A stretch of DNA of 64,000 nt from an uncultured Eubacteriales bacterium (GTDB lineage Bacteria; Bacillota; Clostridia; Oscillospirales; CAG-272). This document shows, piece after piece, positions 26,848 through 35,191 of this stretch. How positions within the stretch are numbered: position 1 is the stretch's first letter; the number at the start of each line of letters is the position of its first letter. The position numbers were made by a program, and so were the translations under genes. The DNA is taken from assembly GCA_902491535.1 (NCBI GenBank), contig CABUHS010000003.1, positions 54,789 through 118,788 on the forward strand, given 5' to 3'. The notes under the pieces were generated by a model. The model saw nothing but the letters and a program-made list of their open reading frames with translations, was not told where the DNA came from and ran no database searches.

Positions 26848-28206
26848 TTATGCAATAATGTCGGTCAGATCCTGCAATCTTCTTCCTGCGGCGATAACTA
26901 CGATATGGTCACCCGGCAGAATCATATCTTCTCCTGTCGGGATTATTGGCTTACGGTCACGAATTATTACGGATATCAGGATATTTCTCTTGAGCTTAAG
27001 TACGCGGAGCGGTATTCCGGTGACACGCGGTTCATTGTTGGCAATGAATTCGACCGCTTCGGCTCTGCCGTCCATAAGCTTGTATAAGGTTTCGACGTTG
27101 CTGCCGTTGGAGTTTTCAAGCGCTCTTGCGTACCGTACAATAAAATCCGTTATCGTTCTTTTCGGTGAGATTATGCAGTCGAGTCCGAGCCTGCCTGCGA
27201 TAGATTCAAGCTCCTGTTTGTTTACTTTAGAAATAACTTTCGGCACGTTCTGAGAACTTGCAAAGAATGAGAAAAGAATATTTTCTTCGTCGATGCCCGT
27301 AAGTGAGACAACGGCATCCATAGATCTTATGCCCTCTTCGAGAAGCAGCTCCTGCTGCGCGCCGTCTCCGTTTATTATGGTTGTGTTGGGGAGTTTGTCG
27401 CAAAGTTCCTTGCAGACATTTCTGTCTTGTTCGATTATTTTTACTGAGGTACCGATTGTGTCAAGCATTTTTGCAAGATAGTAGGCTGTTCTGCTTCCGC
27501 CGAGTATCATGACGTTTTTCGATTTTTTGCGGAGAACGCCCATTCTGCGAAGCAGTTTGAGTATTTCCGCCGGTGTTGCGGTGAGACCGATCTTGTCACC
27601 TGCACGCAGAGAAAAATTTCCGTCCGGAATATATACCTCATTTTCACGCTGAACGACACATACAAGAAATTTAGCGTCCAGTCTGTCCCGCAGCTCGGAA
27701 AGTTTGACGCCGCACATCTCGGAGTCCTCTTTGAGAATAAGCTCTATCATCTCAAAGGCTCTTCTTGCAAAGCTTTCTATTTTTACTGCGGACGGAAGCT
27801 TCAGAATATCAAAAAGTTCCTTGGCTGCAAAGAATTCGGGGTTTATGGACATTGAAAGTCCGAGATGCTGTTTAAGAAAACCGAGGCTTTTTTCGTTGTA
27901 TTCGGGATTTCGTATTCTTGCAATAGTTTTTACGTTACCCATTCTCCCGGCGATAAAGCAGCTGAGCATATTAAGCTCATCGGAGCCGGATGAGGCGATG
28001 AACATGTCTGCGTTTTCAATTCCAGCTTCCTTGAGTACAAGGCAGTCCGCGCCGTTTCCGCATACGCCGATAACGTCGGATATGTTAGTTATTGAATTTA
28101 TCACATCGGGATCTGAATCCACGGCGACAACATCGTGTCCTTCGGCAACAAGACCTTCAAGTATAGTTTTGCCTATCTTTCCGCATCCGACAACTATGAT
28201 CTTCAT
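26848..28206 (-). CDS. trkA: Trk potassium channel regulatory subunit
   Basis: 452 residues made of two RCK units: Rossmann motifs VVGCGKIGKTI (residues 4-14) with acidic VAVDSDPD, and MILGGSRTAYYLAKML (about 232), each followed by a TrkA_C domain. This full-length two-unit form is the TrkA type. It binds NAD(H) or ATP/ADP on the cytosolic side and gates TrkH. First gene of a trkA-trkH operon. Confidence 0.93.
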   Translation of the reverse strand: MKIIVVGCGKIGKTILEGLVAEGHDVVAVDSDPDVINSITNISDVIGVCGNGADCLVLKEAGIENADMFIASSGSDELNMLSCFIAGRMGNVKTIARIRNPEYNEKSLGFLKQHLGLSMSINPEFFAAKELFDILKLPSAVKIESFARRAFEMIELILKEDSEMCGVKLSELRDRLDAKFLVCVVQRENEVYIPDGNFSLRAGDKIGLTATPAEILKLLRRMGVLRKKSKNVMILGGSRTAYYLAKMLDTIGTSVKIIEQDRNVCKELCDKLPNTTIINGDGAQQELLLEEGIRSMDAVVSLTGIDEENILFSFFASSQNVPKVISKVNKQELESIAGRLGLDCIISPKRTITDFIVRYARALENSNGSNVETLYKLMDGRAEAVEFIANNEPRVTGIPLRVLKLKRNILISVIIRDRKPIIPTGEDMILPGDHIVVIAAGRRLQDLTDIIA

Positions 28207-28473
28207 AAATAATCTCCATATCAGCCGCTGAGCGGCAAAAACAGTTACGTGATATAATAAATAACCTCACGGCGTTAATAAAAGCCTGAGATAACATTGA
28301 ATTACTAAAAGCAAAACGAAAGTATCGTTTTGACGCAGCATGCTGCGTATCAGGGCTTACGCCTTGCTTTTATGATATAATAACCTCTGCCATAAAACTT
28401 TCAGTATTATAATCCAAGTCAAATACAGTGTATCACAGTTTGGAAATTTTTTCAATAGATATTATCTAAAAAA
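28207..28473. repeat. Spacer with a folded, direct-repeat-bounded element before trkA
   Basis: Two direct repeats (GATATAATAAATAACCTC at 28251-28268 and GATATAATAACCTC at 28374-28387) bound a palindrome-rich insert: GGCGT...AGCCTGA pairs with TCAGGGCTTACGCC, and inside are AAAACGA/TCGTTTT and GACGCAGCATGCTGCGT. It could be a small non-autonomous element. No known potassium or c-di-AMP riboswitch motif is seen. Confidence 0.45.
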
Positions 28474-28504
28474 ATCTGCCGGAAGCAATAACGCTCCGGC
28501 AGAT
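28474..28504 (-). terminator. Terminator after the HU gene
   Basis: Stem ATCTGCCGGA/TCCGGCAGAT with a mismatch at the top, followed on the minus strand by seven T. Confidence 0.85.
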
Positions 28505-28509
28505 AATAA

Positions 28510-28785
28510 TTACTTATTTACAGCGTCTTTAAGCGCCTTTCCGGCTTTAAAAGCGGGATTCTTGCATGCTGCAATCTTAACTTCCTCACCTGTGCGGGGG
28601 TTCTTTCCGGTTCTTTCACCGCGCTCGCGGGTCTCAAAAGTTCCGAATCCGATAAGCTGAACCTTATCACCTTTTACCATAGCGTCGGTGATGGAATCGA
28701 AAACTGCGGCTACAGCGTTTGAGGCATCCTTTTTACTGAGCTGAGCTGCCTCTGCAACTGCATTGATAAGTTCTGTCTTGTTCAT
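28510..28785 (-). CDS. hup: DNA-binding protein HU
   Basis: 91 residues. Start at 28785 (MNKTELINAVAEAA), with AAAGGA 7 bases upstream; the longer frame has no ribosome binding site. It has the HU fold signatures IGFGTFETRERGERTGKNPRTGE and the C-terminal VNK, given here as GFGTFE and GRNP-like GKNP. It bends and packages DNA as a dimer. A perfect promoter lies at 28871. Confidence 0.96.
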   Translation of the reverse strand: MNKTELINAVAEAAQLSKKDASNAVAAVFDSITDAMVKGDKVQLIGFGTFETRERGERTGKNPRTGEEVKIAACKNPAFKAGKALKDAVNK

Positions 28786-28870
28786 AAGAGAAATCCTTTC
28801 TTTTAGACTATTTTTAAAAAATATACCTTTTTTACATAATTTTCGCGTTAAACGCGGTATCACATATTGT

Positions 28871-28899
28871 ATTATAAGCTACAACGAGTGATTTGTCAA
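28871..28899 (-). promoter_or_regulatory. Promoter of the HU gene
   Basis: Minus strand TTGACA (28899-28894), 17-base spacer, TATAAT (28876-28871): full consensus, as expected for an abundant protein. Confidence 0.9.
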
Positions 28900-28988
28900 T
28901 ACAAATTTGTAATAAATGGCGAAATTAAGCTGTAAAAATTACTTATCATTCATAGCTTTGCCGACAAAAAGCATCTCTGATAGATTTT

Positions 28989-29723
28989 TTAGTTTCCGAT
29001 TCTTATATTTTCGGCTATTTTTATCGCTTCTTCGCGGCTTAAGCTTGCGTCGATCATCAATGTATAAGATTGATTTATCAATATAACAGCAGTATGCGGC
29101 GGTTCATTGCTGTCAGAAGGCGTGTGAATATAGGCTGCCGAACCGTTAATTACTGTACTTTCTATATTATGGTGTTCTATGTCCAACATATAATCTGTAA
29201 TTCCCGTCTTACTAATAGTAATGTCAATATATTTATCTGTAGCGGTGTTTTGATATAAATATGATATATATAATTGATCGTATACTACTGATTTGGTTAA
29301 TTCGAATCCATCGGGGATGTAACCAATCTGTAAAGAATCCGCACTTATCGGGGTTGTTACGGTCTCATCCGAGGGATCGGCTGTAAATTCAATTCTTATA
29401 TGGGTATTATACCACTTTGTAATAACATCAGCTATCGCAGCACGGATTTCACTGCGTGACATCATGGCAGTGAACATTGCTGCTGCAAGTATAAGAACAG
29501 TAACTGCTGCGCGTCTGAGATATACTATATAAAGCGGTTTGTGATATTTTTTCTCTTTTGCGATTTTCAGTATCCGCTTTAACCCGTTTTTAGGTACATG
29601 ATATTTTTCGTAAAGCTCTTCATCTGTTGGTTCGTCTTCTGCTTGCTTTGTCATATAATCATAAAACGCCGATGCTAATATATTTTCAAAGATATTTTCG
29701 TTTAAATATTTTTCGTTATTCAT
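28989..29723 (-). CDS. DUF4367 membrane protein, probable anti-sigma factor
   Basis: 244 residues. Start at 29723, with GGAAGG 7 bases upstream, overlapping the sigma gene by eight bases. A cytosolic N-terminus (about 1-88), one membrane helix (RAAVTVLILAAAMFTAM), then IRAAIADVITKWYNTHIRI and an outer DUF4367-like domain with IGYIPDGFE. The same layout is seen at 53149. Next to a sigma-factor gene, it probably holds that factor at the membrane until a signal arrives. Confidence 0.8.
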   Translation of the reverse strand: MNNEKYLNENIFENILASAFYDYMTKQAEDEPTDEELYEKYHVPKNGLKRILKIAKEKKYHKPLYIVYLRRAAVTVLILAAAMFTAMMSRSEIRAAIADVITKWYNTHIRIEFTADPSDETVTTPISADSLQIGYIPDGFELTKSVVYDQLYISYLYQNTATDKYIDITISKTGITDYMLDIEHHNIESTVINGSAAYIHTPSDSNEPPHTAVILINQSYTLMIDASLSREEAIKIAENIRIGN

Positions 29724-30267
29724 GCATACCTTCCTTTCTGAGTGCATCACGTAATAACTGCTTACCTCTGAAAATTCGGATGTTTACATTTTTAGGCGTA
29801 ATACCGAGAATTTCTGCTATCTCACGTTCTTTTAATTTATTTACGTATTTTAATATACAAACATCCCTGTATTTTTCATTCAGAGAATTTATAGCATTTA
29901 ATATTATATTGTGAGTTTCATTGGTAATTAAAATTTCTTCCGGATCAGTGTTATCTACGAATTGATTTATTTCCTCTTCATCTGACAGTATATTTTGATT
30001 TTCCTTTGATCTCAGAAAATCAATAGCTTTGTTTTTACTGACTGTCCCGCAAAAACTCTTTGCCTTAACCGGATCGTTAATATCTATCTTATCCAGATGT
30101 TCGATTATTTTAATCATTGAATTATGGACTGTATCTTCAATATCCTGTTTGCTTTTCAGATATTTACTGGCTTTGTATGCCATATAAGAATAATAGTTTT
30201 CGTATATAAATATTATTTTATCCTTTTCGCTGTCTGTACTTACTGTGGAAAGATAGAATAAAAGCAT
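29716..30267 (-). CDS. RNA polymerase sigma factor, ECF-like (sigma-70 family)
   Basis: 183 residues. Region 2 is seen as DIEDTVHNSMIKIIEHLDKI and region 4 as LNEKYRDVCILKYVNKLKEREIAEILGI (helix-turn-helix); key motifs DxxQ-like DTVHN and REIAEIL. There is no region 3. Start ATG 30267 with AAGGAG 8 bases upstream. Overlap with the DUF4367 gene indicates a sigma/anti-sigma pair. A paralogous pair lies at 52602-53853. Confidence 0.87.
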   Translation of the reverse strand: MLLFYLSTVSTDSEKDKIIFIYENYYSYMAYKASKYLKSKQDIEDTVHNSMIKIIEHLDKIDINDPVKAKSFCGTVSKNKAIDFLRSKENQNILSDEEEINQFVDNTDPEEILITNETHNIILNAINSLNEKYRDVCILKYVNKLKEREIAEILGITPKNVNIRIFRGKQLLRDALRKEGMHE

Positions 30268-30605
30268 TTAGAGTCTCCTTAGGTCGTTTTTGCGTTACCT
30301 GACTATATTACGATTAAAGTGTGATAAAGCCTACAATAAATCGGAAAAATGCAGTTTGTCTTTGGGTGAAGGAGCGGCTTGTACCTGTTCGTAATATAAT
30401 TATTGTTGTCCCATGGTACTTGTAGCCGAAAATATATATTGTGCTGCAATTTACAGTACATAATTCGAAATTCATCGTTATTCATTATATCAAATTTTTT
30501 CAAAAAATCTATACATAAGCAAAGCGAAATATTTGAGTAATAAAATAAAACACCGTTGGACCTGCTTACTGTAGATCCAGCGGTGTTTTTGTGATCTATA
30601 TTACT
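30268..30605. other. Spacer between sigma gene and VWA gene
   Basis: Nothing coding is seen. It holds the sigma-gene ribosome binding site at one end and the VWA-gene terminator (30549-30590) at the other. Confidence 0.6.
30549..30590 (-). terminator. Terminator after the VWA gene
   Basis: Stem AACACCG-TGGA (30549-30560) / TCCA-CGGTGTT (30576-30587), one wobble pair, with T-rich tails on both strands (TTTTATTTTATT on the minus strand). Confidence 0.8.
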
Positions 30606-31988
30606 TTATCTGCAGTTACATTCAATATCGCAGCATTCAAAATCGTTGTCGATATAATGTGCGATAAATCTTGCTTTGAACTTACGGGTGTTGCAAATTG
30701 CATCGGATGAACCTGAGACATCAAGGCTTTCCGGAAGAACAAATTTAATGCAGCGAACAGTCACATCATGACATGTTGCTTTATTGTGTGCCGGAATTGC
30801 CATGGTTTTCATACCGCGCTTATACTCGTTTCCCATAGAATCCACTTCGTGGAGGATTGCGGCAAGCGCTACGCGCTTATTCGGGCAGACATTGCGCAGC
30901 GTGACGTCCAACTGGACGATTCTGCCGAGAGATTCCATACCGAGTTCTCCGGCGTCGAACTCAACGGTATCCGTGCAGCCGTCGATCGTTACATCCATCG
31001 GTGTGGGACAGATTTCGGGCAGAATTACAATATCGCAGTCAACGTCGACCGTAGGTGAAGGGAAGGTAACTATATTGCCTTCCGTGTCGGTATAGGATAT
31101 GCTTTCATTTACTTCCACAGTTCCTGTGCAGGAACCTACATGCTGTACTGCAAATTCAAATACGGCGCCTTCGCTTTGCGTTACACCGAGTTGGTCGATC
31201 TTCCATTCTACCGTATTGGAGTTCAGAATATTTGCAGTTCCTTTAGTGGGCGAAGACAGTGACGTGATACGGAAGCATGGCGAAACCGTGTCAGTTATAA
31301 CGATATCGGTTGCTCCCGGCTTTGAAATATTTTTTGCAAGATCCTCAAAAAGATTTTCCAGTTCTGCGTCATCAGGTGTGATAGCTACATATGCGGAATC
31401 CGGATCGGACGCCCAGTCGCGAAGAGCTTGCTCATCAATGCCGCCGTTGCCTGACAGTCCGATGCTGTATATAATTACTCCCTGAGCTTTGGCATTTGCA
31501 GCAACGGTGTTGGGATTGCCGCCGGCGGTAGTCACGCCGTCGGTGAACATGACCATAACCTTTGCGTTGGAAGACGCAGGATCGAACAGATCCAGTGCTT
31601 TGGTAAAAGCATCGGCATGGTTTGTCGAACCTCCGGAAACCAGCGAATCGACAGCGCTTTTCAGATCAGCAACAGAAGTGATCAACTGCGTATTCTGTGT
31701 TGCCGTATCGGAAAAGCTGACGATTCCGATACGGCTTCCCGATCCAATCTGACCGTCCTGAGTGCCGTCTGTTGCCTCATCGATTATATCAATAAATTTC
31801 TTGGCTCCGCTCTTCATATTGGCAAGCGGACTTCCTGCCATGCTGCCTGAACGGTCGAGTATCAGAACAATGTCAGTGGGATTTGATGTGATATCCGGCG
31901 CTGCCGTCAGAGATAGTTTTATTCTGAATGAGCCTCCGCAGTCAATCTGCGTGGCGTTCAATTCCTTGTTTGAGTTTGTTACACCCAT
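30606..31988 (-). CDS. von Willebrand factor A domain protein
   Basis: 460 residues. The VWA domain (about 38-220) has an intact metal site: DRSGSMAGS, a conserved Thr in STNHADAF, and FTDGVTT. A DUF11-like beta domain follows (about 235-320; TDTVSPCFRIT), then a cysteine-rich C-terminal domain with paired cysteines ending in FECCDIECNCR. No signal peptide, membrane helix or LPXTG is visible, so location is unclear. Start ATG 31988 with AAGGAAGG upstream. The neighbouring sigma/anti-sigma genes are on the same strand. Confidence 0.8.
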   Translation of the reverse strand: MGVTNSNKELNATQIDCGGSFRIKLSLTAAPDITSNPTDIVLILDRSGSMAGSPLANMKSGAKKFIDIIDEATDGTQDGQIGSGSRIGIVSFSDTATQNTQLITSVADLKSAVDSLVSGGSTNHADAFTKALDLFDPASSNAKVMVMFTDGVTTAGGNPNTVAANAKAQGVIIYSIGLSGNGGIDEQALRDWASDPDSAYVAITPDDAELENLFEDLAKNISKPGATDIVITDTVSPCFRITSLSSPTKGTANILNSNTVEWKIDQLGVTQSEGAVFEFAVQHVGSCTGTVEVNESISYTDTEGNIVTFPSPTVDVDCDIVILPEICPTPMDVTIDGCTDTVEFDAGELGMESLGRIVQLDVTLRNVCPNKRVALAAILHEVDSMGNEYKRGMKTMAIPAHNKATCHDVTVRCIKFVLPESLDVSGSSDAICNTRKFKARFIAHYIDNDFECCDIECNCR

Positions 31989-32550
31989 TTTATCCTTCCT
32001 TTCTGAGCCCTTATACAGGGATCCTTACAGTATATGTGAAAGAAAGGATAAAGGTTCTGTATATTAATAAATGTAATGAAATATTGTAAGCTTACAATTA
32101 TATTATAATAAATATTTTCTGCTTTTCAATTATCAATTTAAAGAAATAGTCTATTTTGCAAAAAGACTTACCCATTGAAGATAAACACCGAAAAAGATCA
32201 AATAAATTCGAAATTTGTTTTTACCACTTGTATTTTCGTTTTTTGTATGATATACTGAATAGTGGAAATATTATATAAGAAAGGTAATCGCAATGCTATA
32301 ATTTTGTTCAACTTGGTATAGAAAGTGATTTGAAGTGAGACACAATGGATATTTTGGACAAGATAGTCTATACTGATATGAGACGGTTTAATTGACGGAT
32401 ATCATAAACAACCATAGATGATAGCGTTTATGCTGTAGCCGATGCGTCGATGAAAAAATATCAACCAGCAGTAATATCGTAACAACTTATATTATCTGTA
32501 TTTTGAAATTATATTTTTTTATAATATTATTAATGAAAGGAAAATGCATT
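31989..32550. other. AT-rich spacer ahead of the peptide-modification locus
   Basis: About 560 bases with no supported gene. No hairpin with a T-run and no consensus promoter stands out. It marks the change from minus-strand housekeeping genes to the plus-strand locus. Confidence 0.55.
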
Positions 32551-32970
32551 ATGCAAAAGGATTCAGTTCTTGGTTTGAAAATTTCTTATTACCGTAAGCT
32601 GTACGGATTAACACAGGAGGAATTAGCCGAAAAAGTAGGAGTTTCTACGCAAGCAGTATCAAAGTGGGAACAACAGATTAGCTGCCCCGATATTATGCTG
32701 TTACCTGCACTTGCAAATATATTCAGAGTTACTATTGATGAATTATTTGGTCTGAGTTGGGGGAAAGGCGCTGTATACAGCTTTATCGGTGATGTACCGT
32801 GGCCGGATGACGGTCTGGTGCGAATTGCTATGTACAATGGAAAGAAGTTAATGAGCCAAAGCGATTATGAGTGCGCTTACGGTATAAATATGATCAACTT
32901 TATGTTCCATGGAGAACCGTATAATGTAAACGGCATATGTAAATTTGTTTGTACCAAAACCAATAAGTAA
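32551..32970 (+). CDS. XRE-family regulator at the head of the peptide locus
   Basis: 139 residues. Start at ATG 32551, with AAAGGA upstream; the earlier ATG at 32503 sits in leader sequence. Helix-turn-helix LGLKISYYRKLYGLTQEELAEKVGVSTQAVSKWE (key pattern TQEELAEKVGVS then VSKWE), then a C-terminal part with WPDDGLVRIAMYNGKKLM, common in Clostridial XRE proteins of this kind. It ends 75 bases before the PqqD-like gene and may control the locus (inference from position only). Confidence 0.8.
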   Translation: MQKDSVLGLKISYYRKLYGLTQEELAEKVGVSTQAVSKWEQQISCPDIMLLPALANIFRVTIDELFGLSWGKGAVYSFIGDVPWPDDGLVRIAMYNGKKLMSQSDYECAYGINMINFMFHGEPYNVNGICKFVCTKTNK

Positions 32971-33045
32971 ATTCACAAGAAAAATTCCGATAGATGCATT
33001 TCACTTTCGAAGTGCATCTATTTCTATTTACTCGGAGGAACGTTT

Positions 33046-33318
33046 ATGAGATATGCATTGCGGGAGAATATCCAAATTGACACTTTTTCGGACGGAGAGG
33101 CTGTGGTATATGATCAAGAAAAAGAAATGATACATGTATTAAATATAACGGCAGCCTTGGTATTGAAAACATTGATTGAAACGGACGAGGATCCTTTGGG
33201 TACATTTATTCAAAACATTTTGAATAATGATCCCGATGTTTCGGAAGCTGTACTGGAAAAGGATTTTCGGAATATTGTTAACAGCTTTATAGATGCAGAA
33301 TTAATTACGGTGTGGTAA
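33046..33318 (+). CDS. PqqD-like peptide-recognition protein, module 1
   Basis: 90 residues, start ATG 33046 with GGAGG 7 bases upstream. The sequence (EAVVYDQEKEMIHVLN followed by a helix TAALVLKTLIE) fits the PqqD/RRE fold: three beta strands, then helices. In known pathways this fold binds the leader of a precursor peptide and presents it to the modifying enzyme. The putative precursor follows at 33380 and a radical SAM enzyme at 33642. A paralogue is at 42324. Confidence 0.75.
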   Translation: MRYALRENIQIDTFSDGEAVVYDQEKEMIHVLNITAALVLKTLIETDEDPLGTFIQNILNNDPDVSEAVLEKDFRNIVNSFIDAELITVW

Positions 33319-33379
33319 TACAACGGGGATCTCGTTATGATTGAATAAACCGTTTTTTTTCAGGGGGGAGGTGAGTGAT

Positions 33380-33553
33380 GTGAAATATGTAACGCCTTCA
33401 ATGCAGAGCTTTTCTAAAGAAGATATACGTAATAATATTGTTGTTTCTGCAACAGCAACAGCATGTACGCAGGTTTTTTGCGGCGCAGGTAAGTCTTTTA
33501 CTTGCGGCGAAGAGGTGGTTTATGTGAATCGTAAACCTGACGAAATCATTTGA
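33380..33553 (+). CDS. Putative RiPP precursor peptide 1
   Basis: 57 residues from GTG 33380, chosen because GGGGGGAGG lies 8 bases upstream; the longer TTG frame at 33341 has none. A hydrophilic leader (MKYVTPSMQSFSKEDIRNN) leads to IVVSATATA and a core region with three cysteines, CTQVFCGAGKSFTCG (spacing C-x4-C-x7-C), then EEVVYVNRKPDEII. It lies between the PqqD-like and radical SAM genes, the usual place of a precursor. Thioether or sactionine links are possible; where the core is cut is unknown. Confidence 0.65.
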   Translation: MKYVTPSMQSFSKEDIRNNIVVSATATACTQVFCGAGKSFTCGEEVVYVNRKPDEII

Positions 33554-33613
33554 TTTTATTTTGCTTTTATTTTAATTTTGTTTTAATTTTGTTTTAATTT
33601 GCTTTTATTTTAC
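33554..33613. repeat. T-rich tandem repeat between precursor 1 and its radical SAM gene
   Basis: About 60 bases built from repeated TTTTATTTTG / TTTTAATTTTG units on the plus strand. It has no hairpin. In RNA it is a uridine-rich stretch that could lower downstream expression relative to the precursor. Confidence 0.6.
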
Positions 33614-33641
33614 CCGTTGTATTACACCAAAAGGAGGAAAT

Positions 33642-34685
33642 ATGTATCAGCTTAAATTGGGCGGAGTTTACATAGAAATCACATCGTTTTGTAATCGGGA
33701 CTGTCCTTACTGTTATAATGATTCAACGAGGGCTAAAACGGTTTTAGAAAAAGAAACAATTTTTAAGATTATCGATGAGTGTTATAGCCATGGAATATCG
33801 TCTATATCTATATCCGGCGGAGAGCCTTTTTCGCATCCTGATATTTATGAAATTTTGTCAAAGCTCGACGAACTTCATATGAAGGCTGTTATAATTACAA
33901 ACTTATCGTTGCTGCCAATCGAAAGAGCGGTTGAAATTGCCGGAAGAGGCCATGTACTGCAAGTAACATTGGATTTTCCCGGGGAAGAAGTGAATGATCA
34001 AACCCGAGGCAAAGGAAGTTACAGGCTTGTAATTGATCTTTTTGACAGATTTAAACAGGAGGATTTGATAAATCATCTGATCCTCCGATATAATGTCGGA
34101 AAAAATAATTCGTCACAGATCGAGGAAATTATCTGTCTTGCAAAGCAATATGGAATAAAAGCATTGGATATATCACTTTTATTCAAATCAGGACGAGGCT
34201 GCTCATATGATAATGTCTTTGATTACAGTAAAGATATTTATATTATCGGAAGACTGATGAACCAATTAAAAGAGTTAAAAAAGCTGAATGATAAGGAATT
34301 AAGTCTTAGTTATACAAAACTGAACAATCAGTTGGGATGTGTACTATTCGGCGATGGGGAACTGTCTATCGGTCCTAAAATTGAACCAAACGGAGATGTA
34401 CATATTTGTCAGTTGTTCTCCGGTAAAGAGAACGTACTGGGAAATGTAAACGGTTCAACTCTTGAAGAGATTCTCGCCTCAGATAAAGCATATCAGGTCG
34501 TGAACAGGATAAGAAAGCGCAAGCAAGTACAGAATGAATGCTCCAAATGCGGGTTTACGGATGTTTGTATGTGCGGATGTCCCGCAGTTTCATATAATCA
34601 GACCGGAAGTTTGTTTGATAAAGATGATCAGTGTTCCATGATAAAATACTTTTTAAAAGAGAGGGTAAAGCAAATAAATGTGTGA
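33642..34685 (+). CDS. Radical SAM/SPASM peptide maturase, module 1
   Basis: 347 residues, start ATG 33642 with AGGAGG 6 bases upstream. The 4Fe-4S cluster motif C17-NRD-C21-PY-C24 binds S-adenosylmethionine. SISGGEPFSHPDIYE is the family GGEP motif. The C-terminal SPASM-like region carries further cysteines (ICQLF, CSKCGFTDVCMCGC, QCSM) for auxiliary clusters. SPASM enzymes of this kind install thioether or C-C links in ribosomal peptides. Probable substrate: the peptide at 33380. Confidence 0.88.
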   Translation: MYQLKLGGVYIEITSFCNRDCPYCYNDSTRAKTVLEKETIFKIIDECYSHGISSISISGGEPFSHPDIYEILSKLDELHMKAVIITNLSLLPIERAVEIAGRGHVLQVTLDFPGEEVNDQTRGKGSYRLVIDLFDRFKQEDLINHLILRYNVGKNNSSQIEEIICLAKQYGIKALDISLLFKSGRGCSYDNVFDYSKDIYIIGRLMNQLKELKKLNDKELSLSYTKLNNQLGCVLFGDGELSIGPKIEPNGDVHICQLFSGKENVLGNVNGSTLEEILASDKAYQVVNRIRKRKQVQNECSKCGFTDVCMCGCPAVSYNQTGSLFDKDDQCSMIKYFLKERVKQINV

Positions 34686-34691
34686 TTGATT

Positions 34692-35180
34692 ATGAATACC
34701 CGGACTATAATAGAACAATATAAGCAAAGGCAGAATATACTGCAGCGGATCCGCGAAACCGGACAAGTTCAGCTTTATGGCGAGAGTATGTTTCCGATAC
34801 TGAATCCGAAAGAAACATCGGTATTGTTTGTAAAGAACCGCGCGGATTATAAGGTTGGAGATATTGTTGTTTTTAAGTATGAACATAGCCTGTTTGGTGT
34901 GGCGGTTCATCGGATCATAAAGAAAAGCGGAAGAACGGTTACAACCAAGGGTGACAACAACCTCCGGGATGATGGAGATATAGATATTTCTGATGTTATA
35001 GGAAAAGTGGAAAAAGTATTGACAGTAGGATCGTCTATTGCAGAAGTGAAGTCGTCAAAATTTGTAGCAATGCTTTCAAGGCTTGAAAGACGTGTAGCAC
35101 TGGCATGCCCAAAACGGATTTCTGTTTTTTTTCATCGGGTTTTAATAAAAATGTACGGATTAGTTGCGCAGAAAAGATAA
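34692..35180 (+). CDS. S26/S24-type Ser/His peptidase, module 1
   Basis: 162 residues from ATG 34692 (a TTG at 34686 is also possible; neither has a strong ribosome binding site). Catalytic Ser32 lies in YGESMFPIL, and the partner is probably the His in VAVHRII, as in SipW/Sec11-type enzymes, followed by TKGDNN. Unlike true signal peptidases it shows no clear membrane helix, so it may be cytosolic and cut the precursor leader. A paralogue is at 46654. Confidence 0.78.
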   Translation: MNTRTIIEQYKQRQNILQRIRETGQVQLYGESMFPILNPKETSVLFVKNRADYKVGDIVVFKYEHSLFGVAVHRIIKKSGRTVTTKGDNNLRDDGDIDISDVIGKVEKVLTVGSSIAEVKSSKFVAMLSRLERRVALACPKRISVFFHRVLIKMYGLVAQKR

Positions 35181-35191
35181 GGAGATAATTT

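Noticed and set aside
28207..28473. c-di-AMP (ydaO) riboswitch before trkA
   Set aside because: Expected for potassium transport genes, but none of the conserved ydaO segments can be found.
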